Positions 1 to 10,006 of a stretch of DNA of 64,000 nucleotides are shown here, one piece after another. The first letter of the stretch is position 1, and the number at the start of each line of letters is the position of its first letter. Location: positions 62,001-126,000 of the forward strand of contig NZ_BNAH01000009.1 in NCBI RefSeq assembly GCF_014653195.1, given 5' to 3'. A program made the translations under genes and the position numbers. Origin of the DNA: Thalassotalea profundi (GTDB lineage: Bacteria; Pseudomonadota; Gammaproteobacteria; Enterobacterales; Alteromonadaceae). The notes under the pieces were generated by a model. It worked only from the letters and a program-made list of their open reading frames with translations, did no database searches and had not been told where the DNA came from.

Positions 1-768
1 CGCCTCCCTTTTTCCATCTTTCGAGGTTTTATTCAAGGTATCTGAAACAAGCTCTCCATCTTTTAGTCGAATCACACGATGGCAACGATCAGCAATTTCT
101 TGCTCATGTGTAACCACAATCAAAGTTTGACCATCTCGATGAAGCTCATCAAATAACGCCATAATTTCAGTCGTGGTTGAAGAGTCTAAATTTCCCGTCG
201 GTTCATCAGCTAATAATATGGCAGGGTTAGTCACTAACGCACGAGCAATTGCAACACGCTGACGTTGCCCGCCAGATAATTGATTAGGTACATGGTTCAT
301 ACGATCCTTCAAGCCTACACGCGTTAACGCTTCCTGTGCTTTAATTTTTCGTTCTTTTAAAGGAATACCTCGATAAATAAGTGGTTGCATTACATTTTGT
401 AATGCTGTTGAACGAGGTAATAAGTTAAAACTCTGAAATATAAATCCAATTTCTAAGTTGCGAATACCGGCAAGCTCTGACTCGTCCATGTGAGCAACAT
501 CTTTGCCTTTTAATATGTATTCGCCTGACGTAGGATAATCTAGACAACCAAGTAAATTCATCAGCGTTGACTTGCCAGACCCTGACGGGCCAATGATCGC
601 TAAGTAATCATTTTGAAAAATATCTAAATCAAGTTGGTTTAATGCATAAAATGCTTCTCCCCCCATCACATAACGTTTAGCTATTTTCTTTAATGCGATA
701 ATAGTGTTTTTCTTATCCGGTGAGCTTTGAGCTATATCCGGTACAGTCACTTGAGACTCATTCATCAT
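1..768 (-). CDS. ABC transporter ATP-binding protein, MacB/LolD type (3' end beyond window)
   Basis: Nucleotide-binding subunit of an ABC exporter of the MacB/LolD (lipoprotein or antibiotic efflux) class. The frame stays open to base 1, giving 256 residues, so only the extreme C-terminus can be missing. Visible motifs are Walker [10 protein letters not shown] (about residues 60-68), the Q-loop in FIFQSFN (about 109-115), the signature LSGGQ (164-168), Walker B ILLADEP (184-190) and the switch histidine (221). Its ATG overlaps the stop of the adaptor gene upstream (TAATG at 766-770), which implies translational coupling. A second ATG follows directly. The permease partner is presumably just outside the window. 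Confidence 0.93.
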   Translation of the reverse strand, partial: MMNESQVTVPDIAQSSPDKKNTIIALKKIAKRYVMGGEAFYALNQLDLDIFQNDYLAIIGPSGSGKSTLMNLLGCLDYPTSGEYILKGKDVAHMDESELAGIRNLEIGFIFQSFNLLPRSTALQNVMQPLIYRGIPLKERKIKAQEALTRVGLKDRMNHVPNQLSGGQRQRVAIARALVTNPAILLADEPTGNLDSSTTTEIMALFDELHRDGQTLIVVTHEQEIADRCHRVIRLKDGELVSDTLNKTSKDGKREA

Positions 769-1985
769 TAAGCCTCTTTTTTAGCTACTTTAACTAAGCT
801 ACCGTCTTTTAATTTACTCAATGTTCTTGCGGGGCCTGTTATGACTTTATCCCCTTCTTTTATACCTGATAAAATTTCTTGATAGCGATCATTTGAAATG
901 CCTAATTCAATTTCTACTTTTTTAGCTTTTTCGCCTTCAACTATATAAACAAAGCTTTGTTCTTCAACATGACGTTTATCATTATCTTCAGAATCATCAT
1001 CTTCCGTTTGTTTATCAGAGTCTTCCGGTTTTAAAAAGACAATAGACTCACTCGGTACTGCTAATGTTTTATCTTTAGTTTGCGTAAATATTTCTGCGCG
1101 ACAACTCATACCAGGGCGAACAGCAACTTGAGCGGAATCATCCAACAGTATTTTAACTGTAAAGCTTAAGCCTTGGCGTCCTGCTGCTCGTTTTGCAGAT
1201 GTTGCTATATTTTGCACAGTACCTTTCAAGGCTTCGTCTGGAAAGGCAACAGCAAAAATATCAGCTTCTTGCCCTACCTCAATGTTAGCTATATCGGCTT
1301 CATCTACTTGAACTTCAATAAGGATAGAAGAAGGATCCGCTAAAGTAATTAAGTTTGAACCTGAAATATTAGTTGTACCACTGATCGCTGTTTCACCTTT
1401 TTTAATATCAACCGAAGTTGCAATACCATCAATTGGTGATCTAAATACCGTTTTATCTAAGCGCTCTTGTGCTTTGTCTAACGAGGCTTGAGCTTGTAAA
1501 AGAGATTCTTCACGTGAGCGTAAATCTATTTTTGCTAAAGCAAATTCATTATCAATGAGTTCATAAGCATCCTGCCCAATGATTGCTAATTTATAAAGCT
1601 CATGTTTTCTTTCCCATTGAGAGGCTAAATTTTCAAGCTGCTTTTGTTGACGTTCGATGGCTATGGTTTGCAGACGAACATAAGCTTCTTGTTGTTCAAC
1701 ATCAGCTTTAAAGGTTCTTGGCTCAAGACGCATTAAAATTTGCCCTTTAACGACTTCATCACCTTCTTCAATTAACATTTCTTTTACTTGACCAATCACT
1801 TCTGATCGTAACTGAACCTGTTCTTTATAAACAAGCGTGCCCGAAGCTAGAATTGAGCGTTTAATATTTTCTGCTTGAACTTGTTCAACTTTAACCTCTA
1901 CGGCTTGTTCTTTGCCCGCTTTTTTAAAATAGGCTAGAGCTACAAGCGCAGAAACAACCGCAATTATAATTAGTGCTTTTTTCAT
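768..1985 (-). CDS. HlyD/MacA-family periplasmic adaptor subunit
   Basis: Membrane-fusion (adaptor) protein linking an inner-membrane ABC pump to the outer membrane. The 405-residue product has one N-terminal membrane anchor (about residues 4-20), a split barrel-sandwich hybrid domain around a long alpha-helical hairpin (about 95-190), then beta-barrel and membrane-proximal domains. A very acidic insert (about 313-340, rich in D and E) interrupts the last part, which is unusual. It overlaps the downstream ATPase gene, as in macAB-like operons. The family assignment is firm. The substrate cannot be read from the sequence. Confidence 0.9.
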   Translation of the reverse strand: MKKALIIIAVVSALVALAYFKKAGKEQAVEVKVEQVQAENIKRSILASGTLVYKEQVQLRSEVIGQVKEMLIEEGDEVVKGQILMRLEPRTFKADVEQQEAYVRLQTIAIERQQKQLENLASQWERKHELYKLAIIGQDAYELIDNEFALAKIDLRSREESLLQAQASLDKAQERLDKTVFRSPIDGIATSVDIKKGETAISGTTNISGSNLITLADPSSILIEVQVDEADIANIEVGQEADIFAVAFPDEALKGTVQNIATSAKRAAGRQGLSFTVKILLDDSAQVAVRPGMSCRAEIFTQTKDKTLAVPSESIVFLKPEDSDKQTEDDDSEDNDKRHVEEQSFVYIVEGEKAKKVEIELGISNDRYQEILSGIKEGDKVITGPARTLSKLKDGSLVKVAKKEA

Positions 1986-2069
1986 TAGAGTAACCAGATG
2001 TTTTTGAATGAACTGCCTAATGCTTTACAAATAGCATCAGGCAACCATTGAGCTTGACTAAAGTTGAAC

Positions 2070-2777
2070 TTACAGGACGATATAAAGCGCCCATAAACCA
2101 TAGATAATGACTGTTGGGATAACCGCTAATATTACCGCTTTTTTAGTTGCTATATTCAGCCAAGTTTTTAAGCCAATACACGCTAATGTGATCACCCAAA
2201 ATGTGAATAAATTTATACCTTCTAGAAAGTTAAACCATGCACTAGATTGATCAAGAGAGAAAATCAAACTATTTAAACTTGTTGGTTGTAGATCATTCAT
2301 TGATATATTGCTATCAGCAGCAAATAAAAGCACCAAGATAGACGCTAATGAACTAATAACCATTGGCATACTTGTCCACCAGGTAAATGCATACCAATCT
2401 TTAAAGCCATATTCATTTTTTGCTGTAACCTTTGTCGCCAGTAAGTAATATAAGGCACTTAATAAATTAACAACTACGAGTGTAATGGCTACTGAAACTA
2501 TTGTTTGTATCATTGCGCTGGTCGCATCTGGCTCTGACGAAGCCGCTTTTAATTCTTCAAACGACATTCCTGTCATTGAAGCCGCTTGCTCTAAGGATTG
2601 ATCTTGAAACCAATCAATATCAACAATGCTAAAATAATGAACAAATACGACAGAGGTCATACCTATTACTAAAAAGAAAGGTAACCACGCCCAACCTTTT
2701 TTATCTTTAACTGTAGAAAACGCACTTGTTGGCGCCATTAACATATCTAAACATGCTTGAATTGGATTTGCAGACAT
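2070..2777 (-). CDS. YIP1-family inner-membrane protein
   Basis: A 235-residue integral membrane protein with a short soluble N-terminus (NPIQACLDMLMAPTSAF) typical of bacterial YIP1-domain proteins, followed by about five hydrophobic helices (near residues 30-48, 90-112, 130-150, 180-200 and 215-235). Its function is unknown in bacteria. It lies 84 bases upstream of the HlyD-type adaptor gene on the same strand, so it may be the first gene of that exporter operon. The ATG is preceded by an AGAGG-like ribosome site. Assignment is by fold and family only. Confidence 0.75.
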   Translation of the reverse strand: MSANPIQACLDMLMAPTSAFSTVKDKKGWAWLPFFLVIGMTSVVFVHYFSIVDIDWFQDQSLEQAASMTGMSFEELKAASSEPDATSAMIQTIVSVAITLVVVNLLSALYYLLATKVTAKNEYGFKDWYAFTWWTSMPMVISSLASILVLLFAADSNISMNDLQPTSLNSLIFSLDQSSAWFNFLEGINLFTFWVITLACIGLKTWLNIATKKAVILAVIPTVIIYGLWALYIVL

Positions 2778-3161
2778 TTTTATAGAACCTCTTTTAATTA
2801 ATTTCCATATATAACAGTAGCCATTATTGGTTTTTGTCTAGTTAAAATTTGTACTGTTTTTATTTCAATTCGCTAAACTCTCTTGTAAAAAATTAGACTT
2901 CAATGAGTCGATAGCGTTTTAAACACTTAAATAAAATAACCACAATGACATATTATGTCAAAGTTTTATCTTAATAAATGCTTTTATTTCCGATAAGTAG
3001 TCTAAGAAAAATAACATTTATTACAATTTTTTATAAAAAAATTAACATTTATTAATAATAAAAAAGCTACATTATGACCAATGTAGCTTTAATAAATTTA
3101 AAACCATTACAACATACTGTTATAAAATGATTTTTCCTATGAAGTAGGAATATAAATAAAT
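2778..3161. other. Intergenic region, very AT-rich
   Basis: The 384 bases between the YIP1 gene start and the fabY stop hold no convincing reading frame. They contain the fabY terminator hairpin (3063-3090) and presumably the promoter of the YIP1-adaptor-ATPase operon, but I cannot assign clear -35/-10 boxes in such AT-rich sequence. A short dyad GACATATTATGTC lies near 2948. Confidence 0.6.
3051..3090 (-). terminator. Rho-independent terminator of fabY
   Basis: Perfect 11-bp stem AAAGCTACATT/AATGTAGCTTT (3063-3073 with 3080-3090) and a 6-base loop. On the minus strand it is followed by a T-rich run. It lies about 70 bases beyond the fabY stop codon. Confidence 0.8.
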
Positions 3162-5057
3162 TTAAACCATATCTTCAAAAGGATTGTGATTAGGTAATTT
3201 AATGGCTTGTGCAAATGTTGGCAGGTTAATTTGATCAGTAGTAATGTCAATCGCCGAATCTTCAACTAAGCCATCTCCGAACCGATAAATTAATTCAAAA
3301 TTTCCTAAGTCTGCTTTCTCTTGATATTGCTGCTGTGCAATTTTGACCTGCTCATGTTTATCAAAATAAGCATTCATCGCCGCTTTGCCATAACGCTTTT
3401 CCATCATATTCAGTGTAACTTTATCGGAAAAAATAGTCGCCGTAGCGTTATTGCCGCCAAAACCTTTTGAATTTATAAAAGCAACATCCATATCTTGGCA
3501 TTGCCAATGATCTGTCGCAATATTTAAACGCTCTGCATAAACATCATCTGCCACTTTATCAATAGTATTAATACCCGGCATAATATTATGGGCAAAAATC
3601 CCTAACGCCCAAGCAACTTGATCACCACTGGCAGGGCCAATGGTGTGCCCAACATAAGCTTTAGGTGCTGCAATAGGCCAACTCGTAATATCGAAACTAC
3701 GCGCAATCCGATCGTAAATTAACGACTCTGTTACTCTATTCTGTGGTGTACTTGAACCATGTGCAAGAATAAAACTACGCTGTTGGACAGCTTCTTCACC
3801 CAATATATTTTTTGCTAAAGCGACTGACTTAGCCATAGTAATATAGTTACCAGGACCTGGAGCCGTAATAGACTTTTTAATACCATCTGCATTAGTAAAT
3901 ACATCAGCAACAGAGCCTAATACATCAGCGCCTAACTCTAATGTTAAGCTGTCATCCATAATCACTAAAAACTGCGCGGCTTCACCAATAGTAAAGCCAC
4001 AGTTATTGCCAAAAGGTCGACTGGTGCGACGATGATCGACACTATCGGTATTATCTAGTTTTTTAAGACCTTCTTCGTTCGCAAGCGCACTCATATTACC
4101 AAAACCTTCGATAACTTCTGGCGTAATTGCACAATCGTTACTTCCAACAATCGCTAATCGAATACGTCCAGCTTGAATGTCATTAACTGCTGCTTTTAAA
4201 TTATATAAAAAAGTTGCACAAGCGCCTGTTGAAGTGAAAGTAGTACCCACACTGCCAGTGACATAAGCATTAATAAAATCAGTTGACATGGTATTAAGCC
4301 CCAATGCCAAATTTTTAGTGGAAACACGCTCACCTTTTTGACGGTTTTGCATCATACCACCAAGTCCTTCAGCCTGTGTCTGTCCAAATACTGAAGCGGA
4401 ATAGGTGCCTATTTCGTCTGGGCTCACTTTTGCCGCAATCTCTTGCCAGCTAAAACCAGTTGAATGAATTGCATCAGCGGCCCCAAAAATAGTCGCTTGT
4501 AAGCCACGTGGCTGATAACGAGAGTTATAAAGGCTTGCGGGATCAAAACCTGTAGGAAATTGCCCTGCCGCTTTAATTGGATTATCGCGTACAGAGTCTT
4601 GCTTAAGGGATAATTCTCCTTGAATTTCAACACGTACTCTTTTATCACCTAGTTCTGTTACTTTCCAAGTTCTAGGTAGAGGAGTAGGTAAATCACGTAA
4701 TGCCGTTTCAAAGCAAATAGCGTGCTCTGTTGATTGAATAGTGAGTTTTTGTTGCCATGGGGTAGCGTCTGGATCAAAGTGCTCTTTTTCAATTTTACGA
4801 ATGAGTGTACCTGCTAATATTTGCTCACCAAATTTAGCTTCAACTTCATTACGTGCATAAGCATTATCTTGTTGATCAAGTAATTGGCCATTTTCACAAC
4901 GCAGAATATTCATCAAGGTCGCTAAACCCACAAAAGTTTCTTCTCGTGCTTCAGCATTAAGCTTATCGATCACAATACGGCGAAAGCCTTGGTGAAACGA
5001 TGTACGGCCAGCAGCATTAATGCCTCCCATACCAACAATAACAGGTAACGCAGTCAT
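3162..5057 (-). CDS. fabY: Beta-ketoacyl-ACP synthase FabY (acetoacetyl-ACP synthase)
   Basis: Condensing enzyme of fatty acid synthesis. In Pseudomonas aeruginosa FabY starts fatty acid synthesis by condensing acetyl-CoA with malonyl-ACP. The 631-residue length matches that family and is much longer than FabB/FabF (about 410) because of an N-terminal extension of roughly 200 residues. The N-terminus (LPVIVGMGGINAAGR) and the core resemble P. aeruginosa FabY as I remember it. The catalytic triad is visible: Cys280 in STGACATF, His433 in HGSSTP and His471 in YVGHTIG. The gene is monocistronic, ends at a strong terminator, and diverges from an AraC-type regulator that could control it (inference). 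Confidence 0.9.
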   Translation of the reverse strand: MTALPVIVGMGGINAAGRTSFHQGFRRIVIDKLNAEAREETFVGLATLMNILRCENGQLLDQQDNAYARNEVEAKFGEQILAGTLIRKIEKEHFDPDATPWQQKLTIQSTEHAICFETALRDLPTPLPRTWKVTELGDKRVRVEIQGELSLKQDSVRDNPIKAAGQFPTGFDPASLYNSRYQPRGLQATIFGAADAIHSTGFSWQEIAAKVSPDEIGTYSASVFGQTQAEGLGGMMQNRQKGERVSTKNLALGLNTMSTDFINAYVTGSVGTTFTSTGACATFLYNLKAAVNDIQAGRIRLAIVGSNDCAITPEVIEGFGNMSALANEEGLKKLDNTDSVDHRRTSRPFGNNCGFTIGEAAQFLVIMDDSLTLELGADVLGSVADVFTNADGIKKSITAPGPGNYITMAKSVALAKNILGEEAVQQRSFILAHGSSTPQNRVTESLIYDRIARSFDITSWPIAAPKAYVGHTIGPASGDQVAWALGIFAHNIMPGINTIDKVADDVYAERLNIATDHWQCQDMDVAFINSKGFGGNNATATIFSDKVTLNMMEKRYGKAAMNAYFDKHEQVKIAQQQYQEKADLGNFELIYRFGDGLVEDSAIDITTDQINLPTFAQAIKLPNHNPFEDMV

Positions 5058-5152
5058 TCTTTATATCTCTTATTTTTTTATCATCTAATAACGCTAGTTT
5101 AAGCTGAAAGTACAAATAATAATTATTATAATAAGCCAAAAAATATGCCATT

Positions 5153-6190
5153 ATGGCCAAAAAACAAGTTACTTGGTTAAGCATGATGAATTCAAAACGC
5201 AAACTAATCACAATATCATTAATTTTGTATGATCACATGTTAGCCACGAGTGTCAGTTTACCCGTGGAGATGTTAAGAGCAGGTGAAGCAATCGCTTTTC
5301 AAGAAGATAGATCTGCACCTAAACTCAATATTCAAATGGTTGCTGAGAGTAATAAGGCAGTATCAACTCGTTCTTTGATTAAACTTATACCTGATGTTGA
5401 TGTTGAGCACGCAACTTTGCCAGACTATGCATTTATTCCTAGCTTATGGCGTAACCCTCGTCCAGCATTAAGTAAAAATCCAAAGTTAATCGCTTGGCTT
5501 AATAATATTTGGCAAAAAGGCTCTACATTGATAGGCGGCGGAACTGGTGTCTGTTTTATGGCAGAATCAGGGGTTCTAGATCGCCACTCTGCCACTACAC
5601 ATTGGCATTATGTAGACCAATTCAGACGTGATTACCCTAGAGTTGAACTAAAGCCAGACTTTTTTATTACTCAATCAGATCGTATTTACTGTGCAGCAAG
5701 TTTAAATGCATTAGCTGATATTGTAGTCCATATAATTTTTGAAATTTATGGAAGAAATGCCGCTCAGCACGTTGAACGTAATTTCTCACACGAGATAAGA
5801 AAACCCTATGAACAGCAACGCTATTTAGAAGGAGCCGTGGATCGTCATCCAGATGAACTTATCAGCCAAATTCAATTTTGGATGCGTACTAATCTCAATG
5901 CTAATCTTACAATGAATCAACTTGCTCAACAGTTTGGTATTAGCCAGCGAACATTAACACGCAGGTTTAAAGCCGCTAATGGTATTAATGCCGTTAAATT
6001 TTGGCAACGGCAAAAGATTGAAATGGCAAAAGAATTGTTGTCTTCAAGTAATTTATCAATTCAAGAAATTTCATATCAGGTAGGTTACCAAGATCAAGGA
6101 CAACTCACGCGACTCTTTAAGCAAGAGCTTGATTTAACACCTAGAGAATATCGCGCAACTGTTAGAAAGAAACTATTCTCATCTGATTGA
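5153..6190 (+). CDS. GlxA-type AraC-family regulator (DJ-1/PfpI domain plus AraC HTH)
   Basis: Transcription regulator of 345 residues. Residues about 20-190 form a DJ-1/PfpI (class I glutamine amidotransferase-like) sensing domain, with GGGTGVCFMAESG around its nucleophile elbow. Residues about 235-335 form a double helix-turn-helix AraC domain (MNQLAQQFGISQRTLTRRFK and IQEISYQVGYQDQGQLTRLFK). No good ribosome site precedes the first ATG. The tandem ATGs at 5183 and 5186 are equally possible starts. The gene diverges from fabY across 95 bases, so fabY is an obvious candidate target, but the ligand is unknown. Confidence 0.85.
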   Translation: MAKKQVTWLSMMNSKRKLITISLILYDHMLATSVSLPVEMLRAGEAIAFQEDRSAPKLNIQMVAESNKAVSTRSLIKLIPDVDVEHATLPDYAFIPSLWRNPRPALSKNPKLIAWLNNIWQKGSTLIGGGTGVCFMAESGVLDRHSATTHWHYVDQFRRDYPRVELKPDFFITQSDRIYCAASLNALADIVVHIIFEIYGRNAAQHVERNFSHEIRKPYEQQRYLEGAVDRHPDELISQIQFWMRTNLNANLTMNQLAQQFGISQRTLTRRFKAANGINAVKFWQRQKIEMAKELLSSSNLSIQEISYQVGYQDQGQLTRLFKQELDLTPREYRATVRKKLFSSD

Positions 6191-6204
6191 AGTAAAACAA
6201 ATTA

Positions 6205-6513
6205 CTAGCAAAATTCTTTTTGTAAACACTCGATTAGCACTAAAATCGATGGATTGCCAATACGATAATAAATCGTTTGTGATTCACGTCGCGTTTCAAC
6301 TAAACCATCAGCACGCAAACGCGCTAGATGCTGTGACAAACTTGACTGACTTAAATCTATCTGAGCGTTAATTTCACTGACTGACATTTCTTGCTGGCCT
6401 AAATGACATAAAATTAATAGTCGATTGGCATTACTCATTGCTTTTAATAATTCTGCCGCTTTAGTCGCATGTTTTCGAATTTCAGCTATATCTATATCAG
6501 TTGCTTTTGTCAT
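6205..6513 (-). CDS. ArsR-family regulator, SqrR/BigR-like (putative persulfide sensor)
   Basis: Small winged-helix repressor. The frame opens at a GTG (6534), but the ATG at 6513 has a better ribosome site (GAG six bases upstream), giving 102 residues. The sequence LLKAMSNANRLLILCHL, the recognition helix LSQSSLSQHLARL, the wing RRESQTIYYRI and a C-terminal ...EFC are features I know from the SqrR/BigR branch. Cys36 and Cys102 (43 and 109 from the GTG) are 66 residues apart. That equals the C41/C107 pair of Rhodobacter SqrR, which forms a tetrasulfide on sensing sulfane sulfur. It is divergent from an envelope export operon, with two matched dyads between them. Confidence 0.85.
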   Translation of the reverse strand: MTKATDIDIAEIRKHATKAAELLKAMSNANRLLILCHLGQQEMSVSEINAQIDLSQSSLSQHLARLRADGLVETRRESQTIYYRIGNPSILVLIECLQKEFC

Positions 6514-6558
6514 TTCATTCTCGGTTTTATACACGATTTGATAAATTCTATTTCATAT

Positions 6559-6606
6559 TACATTAGATAGTGCTAATATAAAAGTACATTAGTAAAACCT
6601 AATATA
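6559..6606. promoter_or_regulatory. Two tandem operator dyads for the SqrR-like regulator
   Basis: The 22-base pattern TACATTAG-N6-CTAATATA occurs twice, at 6559-6580 (approximate outer bases) and 6585-6606. The core is a perfect inverted repeat, ATTAG-N6-CTAAT, at 6562-6577 and 6588-6603. The two centres are 26 bp apart, and both copies lie in the gap between the divergent regulator and pump genes. The size and symmetry suit a dimeric ArsR protein. Binding is inferred, not shown. Confidence 0.7.
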
Positions 6607-6627
6607 TAATTTTTAATGAGGTTTAGT

Positions 6628-9165
6628 TTGAATTATACAAAAATCTTAAATTTTGCGCTAAATCAGCCAAAAGTAATTTACTCTTTTGTGCTGCTATTAA
6701 CTTTAGCAAGTTTAGTCATGATGCCAAATTTAACTATTGATACTGATCCAGAAAACATGCTCAGTAGCGATAATGCCGCTCGATTGTTCCATAATCAAAC
6801 CAAACAAGATTTTAACATGCACGACATGATTGTTGTCGGTGCCATAAGTAAAAAATCTATTTTCACCCCCGACAATTTAGCCGCATTAAAAACACTTTCA
6901 GATCAAATCACAAATATTGACGGCGTGATCAGTAAAGATGTCTTATCTCTTTCTGAAGTAGACAATATTACACAAGAAGTAAGTGGCGGCATTCGTTTTG
7001 AATACTTAATGAAGCAAGCGCCGCAAACACAAGCAGCAAGTAGTGCTTTACAACTCGCCATTAAGCGTTTGCCAATGCTTGATAACACCTTAGTATCAGG
7101 TGATGGAAAAGCGATAGCGATATATGTGCCACTTACTAAAAAAGAATTAAGTTACACCGTTGCAGAACTTATCAGATCATATACGAATGAATTAACAATA
7201 GATTTAGACTTTCATATAACCGGCTTACCCATTGCCGAAGATCAATTTGGTTATGAAATGTTTGTACAAATGGGAGTCGCAGCCCCCTTAGCAGGTTTAG
7301 CTATTTTTATTTTACTTTGGTATTTTTTCCGTAATTTTGCACTTATTTTAGCACCTATGATAGTTGCTATGGCTACGGTCATTATTATCATGGGCACCTT
7401 AATTGGTATGGGTTTTACCGTTCATATTATGTCTTCGATGATTGCTATTTTTTTAATGCCTATTGCTGTTGTAGATTCGGTTCACATTCTTTCAGAATTT
7501 GCTGAAAAATATAAGCCTGGTGCAAACGCAAAAGAAGTCGTTAAGAAAGTAATGAAGCATTTGTATACACCAATGCTATTTACCTCTATTACTTCTGCTG
7601 TAGGTTTTTATTCACTGCTTCTCACTCCAATCCCGCCAGTCAAAATATTCGGCGCATTTATCGGTTCCGGTATTTTATTAGCATTTATATTAACCGTGGT
7701 TTTCTTACCTGTTTATTTATCACGCTTGAGTGACAAGAACCTAAATAAATTACAACTCGCTATAGCTCGCATGGAGCAAAAAGGCCGTTTATCGTCAAGC
7801 TTAGAGAAAATTGGAGTATTTGCCTCCACAAAAACTAAATTCATTTTAATTGCAGCCATAGCGATATTTGCGTTGAGTGCACTTGGTGTAAGCAAAATAG
7901 TAATAAACGATAACCCCATCAATTGGTTTAAAGCCGATCATGAGATACGTGTAGCAGATAAGGCATTAAATGCTCACTTTGCAGGCACTTATGATATTTG
8001 GCTAGTGTTTAAAGAAACCGACAATTCTCATATAAGCGCGACAAAAGAATTTCTCATCAACTTTCAGGGATTAAAATCAAAAGGATTAGAAGCTAAAGCG
8101 CTTGAGACCTATTTAGCAAGTAAAGAAAATCAAGAGCAATTATTTAGTCAAGAGTTATTAATACTTCTTGATGACCTGACATTTAGCGCAGATCCAAGCT
8201 TTGAACAAGAATTAGCTGAATTATACAAGTTAGCTGAAACAAGTCATAACCAAAATAAGCTCTTTATTCAGCCCGATATGCTAAATTGGCTAGCGCAATT
8301 ACAACTAGCAATTAACAATACTGATTTTGTAGGTAAAACCAATGGCTTAGTTGATATAGTTAAAACAGTAAATAGAGAGTTACACTCCGGAGAAGCAAAA
8401 GACTTTAGCATCCCAACGAGCCCTGAAGGTGTTGCCCAAACATTATTACAGTATCAATCATCTCACCGTCCCGATGATTTATGGCACTTTGTTTCTAAAG
8501 ATTACCAACAATCGTTGTTATGGTTACAAATGACTAGTGGTGATAATCAACATACAACAAAAGTAGTAAATTGGGTGAAAAATTATATTGATGAACATCC
8601 AGCTCCTGTCGCCTTAGACATCGACTGGGCAGGTAAGTCTTACCTTAATATTGTATGGCAAGATGCTATGGTTAACGGCATGCTCAGTAGTCTAATGTCT
8701 TCATTTGTCATTGTATTTTTAATTATGGTAGTGCTATTTCGCTCCTTCAAATATGGAATTTTAGCAATGCTACCGTTAACGTTTACCATTACCATGATTT
8801 ACGGCCTTATTGGTTGGGTTGGTAAAGCTTATGATATGCCAATAGCAGTATTGTCAGCATTAACTCTTGGCTTATCTATTGACTTTGCAATTCACTTTTT
8901 ACAACGCGCACGAGAATTAGAAAAAGAAACAGGTAGCTTAAAAACAGCATTAACAGCGATGTTTCAAGAGCCTAGTAGAGCAATATCACGTAATGCAATA
9001 GTCATTGCCGTAGGCTTTACACCATTATTATTATCACCACTAGTGCCATATATCACTGTTGGCTTTTTCTTAGCGAGCATTATGGCATTATCGGCATTAG
9101 TAACTTTGGTATTATTACCTAGTTTAATGATGACACTGTCAGGCGAGAAATTAGAAGCTAATTAG
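6628..9165 (+). CDS. MMPL/RND-family transporter
   Basis: Large inner-membrane RND-superfamily pump of the MMPL type with the usual duplicated plan: one transmembrane helix, a big periplasmic domain and a five-helix block, twice (helix blocks near residues 210-365 and 690-845 of the longer form). The ATG at 6616 has no ribosome site. Its own bases TGAGG form one six bases before an in-frame TTG at 6628, so I prefer the TTG start (about 845 residues). It is the first gene of an operon with a LolA-like periplasmic protein (gap 36) and an outer-membrane barrel (gap 16). That suggests transport of a lipid or other hydrophobic molecule across the envelope. The substrate is unknown. Confidence 0.88.
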   Translation: MNYTKILNFALNQPKVIYSFVLLLTLASLVMMPNLTIDTDPENMLSSDNAARLFHNQTKQDFNMHDMIVVGAISKKSIFTPDNLAALKTLSDQITNIDGVISKDVLSLSEVDNITQEVSGGIRFEYLMKQAPQTQAASSALQLAIKRLPMLDNTLVSGDGKAIAIYVPLTKKELSYTVAELIRSYTNELTIDLDFHITGLPIAEDQFGYEMFVQMGVAAPLAGLAIFILLWYFFRNFALILAPMIVAMATVIIIMGTLIGMGFTVHIMSSMIAIFLMPIAVVDSVHILSEFAEKYKPGANAKEVVKKVMKHLYTPMLFTSITSAVGFYSLLLTPIPPVKIFGAFIGSGILLAFILTVVFLPVYLSRLSDKNLNKLQLAIARMEQKGRLSSSLEKIGVFASTKTKFILIAAIAIFALSALGVSKIVINDNPINWFKADHEIRVADKALNAHFAGTYDIWLVFKETDNSHISATKEFLINFQGLKSKGLEAKALETYLASKENQEQLFSQELLILLDDLTFSADPSFEQELAELYKLAETSHNQNKLFIQPDMLNWLAQLQLAINNTDFVGKTNGLVDIVKTVNRELHSGEAKDFSIPTSPEGVAQTLLQYQSSHRPDDLWHFVSKDYQQSLLWLQMTSGDNQHTTKVVNWVKNYIDEHPAPVALDIDWAGKSYLNIVWQDAMVNGMLSSLMSSFVIVFLIMVVLFRSFKYGILAMLPLTFTITMIYGLIGWVGKAYDMPIAVLSALTLGLSIDFAIHFLQRARELEKETGSLKTALTAMFQEPSRAISRNAIVIAVGFTPLLLSPLVPYITVGFFLASIMALSALVTLVLLPSLMMTLSGEKLEAN

Positions 9166-9201
9166 CAAGGTAATAAGCATTAAAAGATAGAGGAGTTATT
9201 C

Positions 9202-9990
9202 ATGAAAAATTTATTTTGGGGATTAAGTATTTTATTGCTTGCAAGTCCCAGTCTGTTTGCTGAAACATTAACTGATGTTAATCAAATAATCCAAAAATCA
9301 AATTTAGCGTCTTATTACGCCGGTGATGATGGTCGAACGCAGGCTCGTATGATTATTGTTGACAGCCAAGGCAATAAACAAATGCGACAATTCACAATTT
9401 TGCGTAAAGATAAAGCCGACTTGGGCGACCAAGAAATGTTGGTGTTTTTTTCACGACCGAGTGACGTTAATGGTACTGTTTTTAGGGTCACAAAAAAAGT
9501 AAACAGTGATGATGACCGTTGGTTATATTTACCCGCTCTTGATTTAGTTAAACGGATCTCCGCTGGAGATAAACGTACTTCATTTGTAGGCGCCCATTTT
9601 TTCTATGAAGATGTATCTGGACGCAACCCAGCAGAAGATAACTTTACTTTAATAAGTAGTGATAATGGTCTTTATACCATCAAAGCAATTCCCAAAGATC
9701 TCACCACTGTAGAGTTTTCATGGTACAAAGCAGAAATAGATACAAAAACGTTTATCCCAATGAAAGTCACTTATTTTAATGAAAAAGATGAAGCAATTCG
9801 CCAAATGCAAGTATTAGACACACAAGTTATTGATGGCTATACAACGGTAATGCATTCAAAAATTATCGATTTAACAAACGATAGTTTCACTGAAATGCAG
9901 TTTCGAGGTGTGCAATATAATTTAGGAATTGAAGACAATATCTTCTCAGAGCGCAGTTTACGAACACCACCTAAACAATGGTTAAGATAA
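9202..9990 (+). CDS. Outer membrane lipoprotein-sorting protein, LolA-like
   Basis: Periplasmic protein of 262 residues with a cleavable signal peptide (likely cut after SLFA, residue 20). The remainder matches the LolA-like family that accompanies MMPL pumps: the repeated beta-strand segments include DDDRWLYLPALDLVKRI and FEDVSGRNPAEDN-like stretches. These proteins fold as a half-barrel with a hydrophobic groove and probably ferry a lipid-like cargo from the pump. It has a strong ribosome site (GAGGAG) and is second in the operon behind the SqrR-like operators. It is distinct from canonical LolA, which is smaller and not linked to RND pumps. Confidence 0.82.
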   Translation: MKNLFWGLSILLLASPSLFAETLTDVNQIIQKSNLASYYAGDDGRTQARMIIVDSQGNKQMRQFTILRKDKADLGDQEMLVFFSRPSDVNGTVFRVTKKVNSDDDRWLYLPALDLVKRISAGDKRTSFVGAHFFYEDVSGRNPAEDNFTLISSDNGLYTIKAIPKDLTTVEFSWYKAEIDTKTFIPMKVTYFNEKDEAIRQMQVLDTQVIDGYTTVMHSKIIDLTNDSFTEMQFRGVQYNLGIEDNIFSERSLRTPPKQWLR

Positions 9991-10006
9991 GTTTAAAGGA
10001 TTTATA

